A DNA stretch of 64,000 nucleotides from Trichoplax adhaerens (Eukaryota > Placozoa > Uniplacotomia > Trichoplacea > Trichoplacidae). Below, piece by piece: positions 12,284 through 24,172 of this stretch. The stretch spans positions 9,138,159 to 9,202,158 of the forward strand of contig NW_002060944.1 of assembly GCF_000150275.1 (NCBI RefSeq), read 5' to 3'. The notes under the pieces were generated by a model. That model had not been told where the DNA came from. It did no database searches and was given only the letters and a program-made list of their open reading frames with translations. The position numbers and the translations under genes were made by a program. The first letter of the stretch is position 1; each line of letters begins with the position of its first letter.

Positions 12284-13290
12284 TAGATAGAATGGTCAAC
12301 GGAAAGAAAGTACATGAAGGTACAATTGCAGCCTTGATGCTATTACAGTCAATGTTGCTTTATCTCTTCATTTACGTCAATGGTTGATGAAAAGGAACAT
12401 TAACATGGATGGCATTGATCAAGGGATAGGTTACAACAAAAACCTTCCGGTTTGAGGAAGTTACGCATTGTATTTGACTGTATGATCTACGCGTAGGTTC
12501 GGAATACAATTTCAATCTTTCGATATAGTAGAAAACTATTTGGACTAGACTGCAATCCATAGGATAGCAAAGTAATTAGTAAAGCGAGAGAGATTCTATA
12601 ATTACTGGTAGATAGGTTGCGGACTGATGGCTGGAGACGGACTTGGATGATGTTATTGCTTCTTCTCTCTACGGCAGTCTATGGCCTATCCAATGAATTA
12701 ATTAATTATTCAATCATCATGAATACTGTCCAAATTCTCATAACATAATGACATAAGACGATTATTAAATCAAACAAATCATCATTCTACATTATCGTCT
12801 CCAATTTCTATTGACTACCACTGTGATGGTAATTGTGAGTTAAAGATGTACAAAAGGCGAAGACTAAAAGTGGGAGCCATTCTACCTAAACAAGGCAGCC
12901 TTCTATTTGACTGACAACTCAAAGTCTACAGTAGAAATTGTACGACGGCGGAAAACTTGTTCTTTTTTTCCTTCATTTTGGACTACTCTCTTCTAGAAAT
13001 AAACAAGTCCATCGCCAAAGTAATCCGATTAATGAATACTTTATGACAGAAGTAAAGTCCAGTAAGATCCAGACGGTAGTGGTCTTCCCTTCCAAAAATG
13101 GGCGTTAGTATTATGCCGATGGCAGCAATAATGATGAAAAAACACCGTAAAAGGTGACAAAATACGTCATAAAATTCCTGTTTTACGTCTGGACTACTTT
13201 TATCAATGAATTCCAAATTAACGCGTGAAAATTGGTGACGTCAAATCCTTCCATTCTAGCCACGCTTTTGCAGCCTGTGAAAAGATTCCT
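12284..13290. other. Intergenic, no gene seen; CRE-like TGACGTCA at 13236
   Basis: No supported coding region. A perfect TGACGTCA octamer lies at 13236-13243, about 490 bp before the second kinase start. It may be coincidental. Confidence 0.4.
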
Positions 13291-13712
13291 AGCGTTCAAC
13301 TACATAGCAAGGAGAACATTTCCATTTTCATCAGTTCAACGGTCTTCGACTTGCTTGTAAGTATTGCATTTCTATTCTCAAATTGGTCGTAGCCATGTAT
13401 AGAATTCGTGTCCATGTATAGTACAGTGGTAGTAGATACTGTTGATGACGGCTATTTAATCAACAATATTCTTATTTTGGTCTTTTCTAGAGCTGGCAAT
13501 ACCATCTCTTCAACACCATATAGGAGAATATTTACATTTTTCTCAGTTTAGCCGTCTTCAACTTGCTTGTACTGTAAGTATTGCCTTTCGATGATCAGAT
13601 TGATCGTAGCCATAGCTGTAGAATTGGTGCCGATATCGTAGGAACTGTTGATGATGGCGATTTAATCAACAGTTTTTCTTTTCTTGGTCGTTTTAATCAA
13701 CAGCTCTCTTTT
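13291..13712 (+). repeat. Imperfect tandem duplication of the kinase-2 leader
   Basis: Two diverged copies of about 200-215 bp lie head to tail, about 13291-13490 and 13500-13712. Shared strings include CGGTCTTCGACTTGCTTGTA / CCGTCTTCAACTTGCTTGTA, GTAAGTATTGC, GGTCGTAGCCAT / GATCGTAGCCAT, ACTGTTGATGACGGC / ACTGTTGATGATGGC and TTTAATCAACA. Each copy holds a good GTAAGT donor, and a TTTTCTAG acceptor sits at about 13491. The block may therefore hold alternative untranslated exons or promoters for the kinase at 13729. Confidence 0.7.
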
Positions 13713-13728
13713 CTTGATCCATTGGAAA

Positions 13729-14745
13729 ATGGGAAAGATAGCTGGAAGTTTTAAAGATCGAAATGAATTGCGCTATATTCAACATTATCGACAAAAATAT
13801 ACCAGGTATGGATTGTCGCCGCAACATACCACGTTAATGGGCATCAAAGCGGCCAGCAAAAGTAGACAATCGTGTGTTTATAGCCATGACGAATTGTGGA
13901 ATCGATTTGATGGCCAATATTGGCAATTTCGACGTGATTACCATTCACAAGTAACACTTATTAAGGGACCGGTTTTCTGGGTTACTAGAGCCATACACCG
14001 CGATGAAGTGGTGGCGATTAAACATTTAGGTTTTGCTTGGGATGACTTGGCAAGGCCAAGAAAAGAATTTCTTGCACGCCTTCAACATGAATATACAATT
14101 CTTCGAAGCCTTCAACATGATAATATCATCAAGGCACTGGATTTAGTTGTCACCAAGAAAGAATCCTTTCTTATTCTACCTCTCATGCAAGGTCAAGATT
14201 TATTCTATAGGCTAGGTCAATATGATCACCATATTATGCCGGAAAATGAGGCAAAAATGATTTTATGGCAAATATTACAAGCCACGCAATACCTTCATCA
14301 TCACAACATTATCCATAGGGATATAAAACTAGAAAATGTACTACTTGCCCGACCGAATTCGTTATCGTTGGTCTTGTGTGATTTTGAATCGTCTACTTAC
14401 ATCCAACCTGAGCAAGAATTAGATGAATTTCGGGTTGGAACACTCATTAATCGAGCTCCAGAAATCATCAATGAGCTCTCTTATAGTTTTCCCGTTGATT
14501 GCTGGTGTATAGGTATCATCATGTATGAATTACTCCTTGGCCATCCACCATTTTTCATCGATAGAATTGGCAATCGACAAAGTACTATGAAACGCAGCCA
14601 CTGGATGGTTCTATTAGCCAAGACATGTGGAGAATTACTAGGTAAATTGTTAATGATTGATCCTGCTCGAAGGATGAAAGCTTCTCAAGCTCTGCAACAT
14701 CCATGGTTTGAGCAAGTTGCAAATGGTGACTTGAAATTAGAATAG
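13729..14745 (+). CDS. Intronless Ser/Thr kinase-like protein, DFG replaced by DFE
   Basis: 338 residues from ATG at 13729 (MGKIAGSFKD). The frame stays open upstream to a TTG at 13684, but the ATG matches the MGK start of the paralogue at 7662. The glycine loop is not recognisable. K98 (VVAIKH) and the helix-C region E121 are present. The catalytic loop is canonical, IIHRDIKLEN (D198, N203). The metal-binding motif reads DFE (218-220). APE at 243-245, VDCW at 256-259 and a C-lobe ending MKASQALQHPWF complete the fold. Active-site Asp and Lys are both present, so catalysis is possible despite the DFG glycine change. It is most like CAMK-type kinases by general motif wording, but I do not assign a family. 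It shares the linker WxxF/LDxxYxQF with the pseudokinase upstream. An AATAAA lies at 14898. Confidence 0.88.
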   Translation: MGKIAGSFKDRNELRYIQHYRQKYTRYGLSPQHTTLMGIKAASKSRQSCVYSHDELWNRFDGQYWQFRRDYHSQVTLIKGPVFWVTRAIHRDEVVAIKHLGFAWDDLARPRKEFLARLQHEYTILRSLQHDNIIKALDLVVTKKESFLILPLMQGQDLFYRLGQYDHHIMPENEAKMILWQILQATQYLHHHNIIHRDIKLENVLLARPNSLSLVLCDFESSTYIQPEQELDEFRVGTLINRAPEIINELSYSFPVDCWCIGIIMYELLLGHPPFFIDRIGNRQSTMKRSHWMVLLAKTCGELLGKLLMIDPARRMKASQALQHPWFEQVANGDLKLE

Positions 14746-17272
14746 GCATAACTGATGAGAGGTTAAAACCTTGTCATATCAAAGTATAGATTAGGAGAGT
14801 CAGATTGTTTCTGATCATTTTGTGAAACGAGTAAAATTAAAATATCATTGCACATAACGAACAAGAATAAGGGAAAGTTAATGGCCTTAATTATGTCAAT
14901 AAAGGCAGCACTGTTCCCCTTTGACTTTTAAATAAGATTATTAATAATAATAAAGTTGTACTCAATTGATATAAAAAGAAATTCCAACATAAAGTTCATT
15001 CTATGTGATTGCACGAAGTGAAGACTTTATAGCATTACTTATACAGACATGACTTTGCCACGATTGATTTTGCGTTTGCTTTTAAAGATCGCCAGGAAAA
15101 AGATTACAGGCGATGTTGAGTAGCTTTACACCTCCATTTTCGTTTTATTAGTCATTCTCGAGAGTTGAAAAAATTATTCCTGAGTACGATGCCCTTGTAG
15201 AATGCGGTTATTTTCAATTCCGTTTGCTAATCTGTCTGGAGAAGGTTGATTGAGACAAACTAGATTACAAATATAAATTTTATGTAATTTTATTTGTTCT
15301 CAATGGCAGACTTCTTATGTCTATGGAAAGTTGTTTGGTTATATTCCAACTCTTTGATTGGGATCAGCATGGATGTCCGACTGCAACAATGTTGTATTAA
15401 GTAATTTATGATTTCTCGATCCGTGGATATCCATGTTGATCTCTTTGATTATAGTAAATCAGAATTGTGCTTAAATTTGTAAGTTACGTTATAATGAGAT
15501 AATGATCCATGTTATATCTGAGCAAATATTAGTATAAGCACTTAGGCATATTTTCTATATTAAATTAAATCTTAAATACCTTAACGAAAATTTCAGACGC
15601 AATCAATACGATCACCGTTTTAAGGCCAAATCGATTCTTCTCGTTAAGATAGACGTCAAGTTTTTCTTAGAATTGACATTTTCATCTTTGATTCGATTTC
15701 TTTTAAATATTGGGTTTAGTACCTAGAACTGTTTCTAGATTAAATTTCACTTCGAGCAAATTTTAGGCGACATTAACGGCCATCGTTCTATCATCAAATC
15801 GATTCTTAGCGTTAAGATAGACATCCATTTTTCTTATCTTAGAATCGACTTTTACTTTTACTTTTTACTTTTTACTTTGTTCACAACTGACGGATCCTTA
15901 CGCAGTCGGAATTGCAAATATGCAATATCAGATTATAGATAGATTTTGGAAGAGGTAGTTCACGTCAAGTAAATGCCAAAACGTTGATTACTTTATTTTT
16001 TCCTATTCGAAAATTCTTCAGCAGTTACACACACACACACACAAAATAAAATACGTGAAAGAAGCCAAAAGGTAGATTCTCTTCATTGAGGAGATAGTTC
16101 ACATTTAGCTTTTGGGAGCAGTAGCTATATTTTCTTAGCAATGATTTTAATAGCTTGACCATGAGCAAGTCTTCCACTGGATGATATTTTATTCTAACAA
16201 ATGATAGCCAAGTTAGGATATCGATATGTTTCTGAAAAAAGACACTGACTATCGTACGTTTACATACAACTTGCATTTAGTAGTTTATTCGATGATTAAG
16301 CGATGATACTTAGTTGCAATATCCATATCTTACACTTCGTCAATGCACACTTGCGGAAAATTGGAATATGGAGATATTAGTATCATTAAGATACTAACAG
16401 GCATGTCAATTGCCTGGCTAATTCTGTTACATCAGTGGGATTGTTCTACCGAGGCAACATAAATATTATTAATCTTCGACGAATACTTACAGAAAATTAT
16501 GAATCAGGAGATATTAGTATCATTAAGATATCGATAGGCTTGCCAATTATCTGGATAGTTCTTCTACATCAGTGGGATTACTGCGGATAGATTGTAAAGT
16601 TTAATCTTCCTTGCATTTTTAAATTCATCATACACAGTACACGGAGATGTTTAGCTATCGTAATCTGATCCAGATTCGTGTATCAAAACGTTAGCTGTCT
16701 GTATGATTTTGAATCGAATTTCTTGGATAATTCCGTAGAAGAAAGATGTAGAAAGACTTTCATCGTATCCGTATGTCAATATTGACGCAATTAAGCAATG
16801 TGGTACCTTGCTTAATTTATAGCTTGAAAATAACTAGTAGCAACTATGAATAGAAGCCATTATGACGCACTTTCTGCTCATCTCGAGAGTCACATTGCTA
16901 AATTGAGATTAGAATTTCCAGTAATTGCCGTTCTAAATTTAGTACCCACTGTAAATGGTATTGGATAGTGATAGAATTAAATACTAGAATATCCAATGCA
17001 TCACCCAAATTTCCTTATTAAGAAATAAATGCAGGATTTCATTAAGGAACAGATAAAATCATTGACTGTACAGTATATTGTAGCCGAGTTAGGTCATAGC
17101 AAAAGCGGCATATTTAAATTAGCTCTTGATAGTATTAATTTTACTTATCTAGAATCTTCAAGTGTCGAAGATATATAAAGGAAAGGTGCGAATGTACACC
17201 CAGAAAGTTAGGCTAACGCTTGCATGAAGGAAGATTGTGTGAGAAAAGAATATTCGCTTTCATCGATCGCAA
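14746..17272. other. Intergenic with two pairs of diverged direct repeats
   Basis: No gene seen. A string like AAATCGATTCTTCTCGTTAAGA followed by TTTTTCTTAGAATTGAC occurs at about 15625 and again at about 15795 (173-bp spacing). A second pair, with GGAGATATTAGTATCATTAAG and CATCAGTGGGATT, starts near 16370 and 16507. An (AC)8 microsatellite lies at 16026-16042. The stretch separates kinase-like genes two and three. Confidence 0.55.
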
Positions 17273-18313
17273 ATGAGTGTCAATATAATAGACTATATTG
17301 GCAGGGACATTTACCTTGATGGCACTGTAGAAATAAGTATCAATCAACAACTACCTAGTAGTCCTATTTATAGTTGCCAAGAGTTTACGAATATCGATGA
17401 GCTAGGAAAGAAGGAAAAGATGTCATCCAGTGATGAAAAATTCTATAGTCAATCAATGGCATCAAGTAGTATAGAAACAATTTCACCGCGTTCACAAAGC
17501 TATGAACTCGAAGAAGAAGAAGATACGGGAACGGCTATGAAAGTGATCCATAGAGCTTCCAGTGGTATCTCCATTACTGTCGCTTATGAAAATCAAAAAT
17601 ATTATGCTGTTAAAGAGCAGCGTAAAGTTCATAGATTGCAAAATCCTTGGATTGCTAAATCATTAAAGCAAGAAATTGATGTCTTGCAATCTCTTAATCA
17701 TCGTAACATTATTAAAATTATCCGTGGCGAGGAAGATGATCACATCATTCGCATGGTTATGCCTTACCTAGAAGGTGGCGATTTACGTGATCGATTGGAG
17801 CAATGTATTGGTAGTGTTATGTCAGAGATGCAAGCGAAACCGATTATAATTCAAGTTTTAAATGGGGTTGCATATTTACATCGCAATAATATTATCCATC
17901 GTGATCTGAAGCCAGAAAATATACTCTATTTTACTAAGAAAGGATCAGAGTTGGTAATTAGTGATTTTGATTTAGCGGTACGTGTTGAAAATGATCATCA
18001 GCAATTTTTTTACCCTGTTGGAACTGAAGGTTATTTGGCAGCAGAAATGCTTAACGGAATGTCTTACTGCTTCCCTGTAGACTGTTGGATGGTCGGTGTT
18101 ATGCTGTTTGAGGTCCTTTTGGATAAGTTACCATTTGAAAATGGCGATTCAATATATGAAAATGACCTTTGGAAGAATTTATTAACTAGGGATTGCCAAA
18201 ATTTTATCGATCGTCTACTAGAACCGGATCCCAACTTACGGATGACTGCTCGTGAAGCATTGCATCACCCTTGGTTGCGAAAGAATTATATCCACGGGTA
18301 TATCACTAATTGA
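17273..18313 (+). CDS. Intronless Ser/Thr kinase-like protein, DFG replaced by DFD
   Basis: 346 residues in one exon, starting MSVNIIDYIG. Residues 40-85 are acidic and Ser-rich (SSSDEKF, ELEEEEDTG), typical of a disordered leader. The kinase domain starts near residue 88. The beta-3 lysine is K114 (YYAVKEQ) and the helix-C Glu is E134. Catalytic loop: IIHRDLKPEN (D211, N216). Metal motif: DFD (231-233), so only the glycine differs. The APE region reads AAE (256-258), and PVDCWMVG (268-275) is intact. The C-lobe ends MTAREALHHPWL. It retains the residues needed for catalysis and is probably active, by inference. It is the third and least altered member of the local trio, and unlike the other genes here none of the three has a coding intron. 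Confidence 0.88.
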   Translation: MSVNIIDYIGRDIYLDGTVEISINQQLPSSPIYSCQEFTNIDELGKKEKMSSSDEKFYSQSMASSSIETISPRSQSYELEEEEDTGTAMKVIHRASSGISITVAYENQKYYAVKEQRKVHRLQNPWIAKSLKQEIDVLQSLNHRNIIKIIRGEEDDHIIRMVMPYLEGGDLRDRLEQCIGSVMSEMQAKPIIIQVLNGVAYLHRNNIIHRDLKPENILYFTKKGSELVISDFDLAVRVENDHQQFFYPVGTEGYLAAEMLNGMSYCFPVDCWMVGVMLFEVLLDKLPFENGDSIYENDLWKNLLTRDCQNFIDRLLEPDPNLRMTAREALHHPWLRKNYIHGYITN

Positions 18314-19195
18314 TAAAAATCTCCTTACTATAGACATTTCAAACAAGTGATCACTTGGTAAAGATTGATGTTTTATACTGCCAAAGGAAATCATGTAAAT
18401 TATGTACACATTTGCAATTTTTATTGCTACCAATTTGTAACGTAATTATTAAAGTAAATGATCCTTTTTTTAGATATATATATATATATATATATATTAA
18501 AAATTAATTCAGTAAACGTGTAATTGATAATTGCCACAAAATTAGCAATATTAAGTCAAAATATTGTGTGACTGTGATACATCATCAACTGACTTGGAAT
18601 CGGCTTGTGCATTGAAACTTGATGTGCAAAACTATGATATTATTCAATTATCTAGTCCAGTCATCAAAAGTAATTTATAATCTAATTCACAATAGCGGTT
18701 AGGTGATCATTTGTAACAAGGCAGTGCTGACGATTATTATCATCAGGATAAGTTAACAAAAGCATTTTAAAGTACTTTGCCATACTGTAATTCAATCTGG
18801 AGACTTATCGATTATACCAGCTAAGAATATCAGCTACGACCAGCATTCAAACATTTGACTAGTTGTCAAATAGAAGCTCGTTCAACATTATATACCAATA
18901 ATTGCAATAATATTTCGGTGAAATAGTAATAATGTGAATTTTACCAAGCACAAATACTATACAAATTGTCTGGTTATTAACTAGTCCAATGAATTAAATC
19001 ATAAATTAGGGAAGGATAAATTTTGAAATCAATAACAAAAATAAAACTATATTCAAAATTGGATGACATCAATTTTTGCCAACATACATACAATACACAT
19101 ATACGGAAGGAAAGTAGGCAAATGAAACGACACAATCCTATTATACAGGTGTTGTAACAGGCCACTTCTGCTGTAAAATTCAGTCCATTCTTTCA
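18314..19195. other. Convergent 3' spacer with TA microsatellite
   Basis: It lies between the 3' ends of the third kinase-like gene (plus) and Abl interactor (minus). A (TA)n tract occupies about 18474-18498. No gene is supported. Confidence 0.55.
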
Positions 19196-22100
19196 TTAGT
19201 CTAAAGGCTCCACATAATTGCCAGGAAATTTGCCTACTTTACCCTTTAGAGATCCTTCAAACCAACCGTCCATATTTTCCTTGATAACGTATATTACGTC
19301 ACCGTCATCAATATTGAGTTCATCGCTTCTCTGTTGTCTATAGTCGTACATTGCTCGCACTAATAGTTTAAATAATGAACGAAGGAAATATGAACTTCTC
19401 CTTTACACTATTTTCTTATGGATAAATCAATATTATCTTACCTTTCCTAATGTACTGAGTTGGGATCCATTCAACTTCTACATTAGTATCATTGGATTCA
19501 AGTGCAGGAGGGGGTGGAACGGGTATCTCATCGTCATCGTCTATATCTAAAGGAGGCGGTGGAGGAATATCAAAATCGTCATCTTCAGGTATTATTGGAG
19601 GAGGAGGAGGTATTCCTATGTCATCAGCTGGCGGTGGAAAGTCTGTATCAACGTAACAAGGCAATCAATACAGCGTTGCAATTGCGATAATGAATCCATC
19701 ATTGAAAGTAATACGTATGCTTACCAACAAAGTCTTCATCGGCTGGTGGTGGTAAGTCCTTCTGACTTATTAACGCATGGAACGATTGTGATTGGGGTTG
19801 CGACTGGGGCTTCGATTGGGCCATTGGTTGGGGCTGTGGCGGCGGTGCAACATCTTCATGCTTCTCCTCTGATGCCAATCTAAATATACTAACTGGTTTC
19901 CTCTTATTCGATCCAAACGTCGAAGTAGAATCGGTTGATGATTGAGAGTTTAAACTTTCGCCTAAAAATAAAAGCCACAACGATTCAATTCAATTGATTC
20001 CACGCCTGGATCGATCAACCCATGAATAGAAAATGGTGTCAATTATATTACTTACTGGATATGGCTCTCAGATTTGATGGAGGGTGAGAAGTTTTTTCTT
20101 GTATCCTTTTAGTTTGAACAACAGACACAGTTCCACTAGAAGTACCCGATTGAACCGATTTTATAGAGGATGACCGACTTTGTCTAGGCGATTCATTAAT
20201 TTCTGAGCTAGTACTGCTAACTGGTTGAGAGGTATTACTGTTCACAGAGGATAAACTTCCCGATTTAGGTACGCTGCCTCGCCTATACTCGCCCATTCAA
20301 TATGTTGTCAATATACTTGTCATATTATTGTATATGAGTAGAATAAATCTTGGCTAATTTACCAAGAAGACAACGTAATACATACCGTATGGAGGTATTC
20401 CCTGTTTCCATGGATCCGTTGATAGATCGCGTTGTCGAACTAACGCTACCTTGTCTGTTAAATTTCGGCTGTAGTGATTCTGCTCGCTTACCACGTACTT
20501 GTCCAACTTTTGATTTTGCACCTTGACCTAGATCATTTGAAAAAGATGGAAGCCAATATTGTTCAACTTGGATTATGCCATAATTTAGACATATAATCAT
20601 CCTCCAGTCTATGTTGAAAATAAATGTGCTATGTTGCTAGCTTAACTACCCTAAATGTGGTCGATACTACTCACCAACATCATCCAAGCTATTGAAATCA
20701 ATGGCTTTACGGGTGTACCGTTGTGTCTTAGTCTTATCCTTGATTATTGTTTTCTTGGATTTACGAACTGGTTCAACGGAAACGCCAAGTGCTTCAAATT
20801 GTTGTAAAGCAACTTTATCATTGTGGATGTCTATGGCCTAAGTACGCGTATGAGCAGAGCGAAAAGCAAGTGTTAGCAACTAACTATATCGTAGATAATT
20901 TTAGTGGAAAAACAAAGATTAACGGCATACTGGTAACGATAAGATCGTAGGAAGGGGCACTTTGTCACAGGTCTGGAGAAATTTCTGTTATTTTCGAGGT
21001 TTATTACCTTGTATAATTGCAATTGGTTATGACCCTTAACTGCAAATAATGAACTAACAGCAGAGAATACGCTATGATTGATGGCTGTTATTCCTTTTAC
21101 TAATGACTAGTCATTAGTGTGGATGAATTGATCATTTGGTGTTCATTTGGTATGTCTTGATATTTAGTCTATTTCCTACTCCTGATACGTGTCGCAGTGT
21201 TTGTCAAGAATTAATGGATTAATATAGTAGAAAAAGAATTTAATTACTTAAACTAGCCATCGAGTAATAATCCTAGGTAAGAAGGTATACGTTGCGTGTT
21301 TTGCTAGTGCACCTATAATTCAACGATGGTATTCCGTCTTCACCTATCGTTCTCAATAAATCAGCAACATGTAGTTGATTTTGACTTTTTCAGACCCAGT
21401 TTTAAAGCATTCCTTGAAGTACTAGTGTATCCATGATTTTATCATGTAAAAAGACCTGCAGCTATCATTCGTCAATATGATTGTCGAAAATTTTCATAAC
21501 CCCTTCAATGTTATTCTCGATACTATGCTAAAAATTTGGAAACCTGTTCAAAAACATCTTCACCACGAATCTATGTATATATATATGTCTCATAGAAGAC
21601 CAACAACGCCGGCAATCTACGTTTATTCAAGTGATTGTTGACATAAAATCTGTATCAGGGAACACCGATATCGATGGGACGCGTAGTTGATGCAATTGGC
21701 CATGATGAAAGTAAAGATAGTTTCAATTGGCCTTGGATAGGGTAAATAAATTAAATATCAGATTACTTTGAAATGATGATCATTACTACTGAAACAATAA
21801 AATATCTACTCTATGACTTATCCAAAGCGATTCATTAAATAAATAGCCAATCCTTCTAACAGATTACTACGCGTATGATGGTTTCTAGGATCCATCCAAG
21901 CCCATCCATTAAATAATATAATCATCTCATTCTAAACGCATTACTTAGATTGTTTAAAATGATCATCACTACTACTGAAACAACAAAGTATCGACTCTAT
22001 GATTTATCGATTTATGCAAGGCGATCTATGCATTGGAAATGAAAAATGCTCTAGGACATCTCTTAAATTAATTAATACGAAAGTGTAGAAAGTAACTATT

Positions 22101-23107
22101 GCAATCGAAATGCCGTTGGAGCACTTGGTATAGCTCATTTTTTTGGGGGGGAGGGGGATTAAATACTGTCTATCCATGTATGATCGAACAGTAGGAATTT
22201 GTCCATGTTGATGGAGTATTGATGGCATGTCATGATTGAATAATAATTTATGGACGTTGTTGGTATACAGTCATAAAGCATGGATCAATTCAAGGCTCCA
22301 TCGAGTTTAGGCAGGACAAATCGAAAAATGGTCGTCAAAAGGAAAATAAGACCGGCCATCCAGTACAGCATGTTGTCTAGAATAACTTATGGATCGGTCT
22401 AATAGAATCATCAACGAGTAGCGTGGAATTGTCAACGTTGGGTAGTAGTATTATTGGACACGTTTCAATGAGGGTTTAGAATCAATATTTAAACGGGGCA
22501 AGACATGGACATCAAATCAAGGCAATCGATGCTGTACGCGTAGGATGACATTGACCATCGCAAGATGTCAAGGATGATGTTGTTTTCATCCTCATATCCA
22601 TAGTAAGCCTAGATTGATAGCAATACACTACAAAACTAGTCATGGCATCAGAAGGTGTAAATCGATGGAGATTGCCTGTTGACTAAAATGGATAAGGGAC
22701 CCAAATTGGACTAAAAAGTGGAGAAGGAGAGCGTCAACAAAGTTGAATGAAGATTATCGGTTGGATTTTACCTGATTGAGAATATTCATTCGCGATTCTA
22801 AAGATTCAATTTGTTCTTTCTGCTGATCGACCATGGTTAACATTTTATTGCCCAATTGGCCAATATGCTGGATGACTTGATTGAGCGAATTGGCAACAAT
22901 TTTCTTGGCCGCATCGAAATGTTGAGCGCGCTTATTGACTTGAGTAAAATAAGCATGTTCGAGACCACCTGCCTTTTCCAGTAGTTCGTTCTCTCGGCTG
23001 CGTAAATCTTTCATTAACGACCCTAATTGCTCTTTATACGGTTGAATAGATAAGGCTTTACTTTGAGCAGCCTCATCGCTTGACGATTCTCCACCAGTTT
23101 TGTCCAT
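19196..23107 (-). CDS. ABI: Abl interactor (Abi), WAVE-complex subunit
   Basis: Seven exons on the minus strand: 22772-23107, 20675-20837, 20386-20527, 20056-20282, 19725-19961, 19442-19642 and 19196-19359. All are GT-AG and in phase, giving 489 residues. Exon 1 (1-112) is the coiled helical N-terminus of Abi. Exon 2 carries YTRKAIDFNSLDDVG, matching the YIRKPIDYTVLDDVG block of vertebrate Abi. The middle is Ser-rich and disordered. Residues about 365-430 are acidic-proline repeats (PPPPPII, PPPPPLDIDDDD). The C-terminus (436-489) is an SH3 domain: RAMYDYRQQRSDELNIDDGD, DGWFEG, GKFPGNYVE. Known role: a subunit of the WAVE regulatory complex linking Rac and Abl to Arp2/3 actin assembly. The first intron is unusually long (about 1.9 kb). 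Start at MDKTGGE; an open frame extends further upstream. Confidence 0.95.
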
Positions 23108-23519
23108 AGGCTTGCTAATGACAGTCAAAACAGGCCAAAATGGAGCTAAAAATTGAAAACGATTTGACGATTTTCTCTCTCCAACCACAACAGATCTCAG
23201 CTAGCAGCAATAACAGACTTGCGCACAGCCGCGCTCAAACGCCTTTTGTTTTTTCTCTTGGTTGGGCCCTGCCACTAGCCGATAGGACTCTATAGAAATT
23301 AGTGTCTAATATGGATGTTTTGATACACAGAATAGACGATTGCTTTCCGTCCTTCCGGCTTGTCGGGGTGGAACTACGCCCTGGATGCCATGGTGCAACC
23401 ATTGGACTTTGGACACCGCTGCTCAGTCTTAACTCTACTACGTGATGGACTGTATGGTACAGTAGACAGGAAACGCAACAGACCTTTTTACTCAGTACTA
23501 GCACCAATCTGGACATCGT
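23108..23519. other. Spacer upstream of the Abi start codon
   Basis: It presumably holds the Abi promoter and 5' UTR. Open frames on both strands continue here but have no family similarity. Confidence 0.4.
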
Positions 23520-24172
23520 GCATCAGACGGACAGATTTTTTTGCAACCCAGAAGGGCGAAATCTCCCAAAATCACTTGCTTACAGTAGGATCGATCTTCA
23601 GTATCTATTTTTCTTCATCACTTCGACTCATTTAAAAAGAGTAGTACTAATATAAAATCAATTTTAATCCTGGCTTACTTAAGAAGAATAAGTGAATTAC
23701 AAAATCGAGTATCCGCTTGATAACATGATCGCGTCAAGTGGACATCGCACATCAGACGGACAGACTTCTTGGTTGAACAGAAGGCTTAAATCTCGAAGAA
23801 TCAGTTACTTACAGTAGGATCGATCTTCAGCATCTCTTTTTCTTCATCATTTCTGCTGATTTAAAAAGAGTAGAACTTGAATAGAATCAATTTTTTAACC
23901 CTTGCTTAGATGCGAAGAATAAGTGAATTACAAAATCGAATATCCGCTTGATAACCTGATCGATATCGTACGATATCAGACGGACAGACTTCTTGATGGG
24001 GCAGAAGGCCCAAATCTTGAAAAATCAGTTACAGTAGGATCGATCTTCATCACTTTTATCATTTTAAAAAGAGTAGAAATTAAAATAGAATCAATTTGAA
24101 TCCTTGCTTAGTTTAGAAGAATAAGTGAATTATAAAATGGAGTATCCACTTGATGGCATGATAGCGTTTGCA
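23520..24172. repeat. Three-copy direct repeat, about 225-230 bp units
   Basis: Units start at about 23520, 23750 and 23974 with ATCAGACGGACAGA. Shared downstream strings are TTACAGTAGGATCGATCTTCA, TTTAAAAAGAGTAG, TAGAATCAATTT, GAAGAATAAGTGAATTA and AAAATCGAGTATCCGCTTGAT. The third unit is slightly shortened. It lies between the divergent Abi and WBP2 genes. Confidence 0.9.

Noticed and set aside
19502-19690. Plus-strand frame rich in Glu opposite the Abi proline region
   Set aside because: It is the antisense shadow of the Abi proline and acidic repeats.
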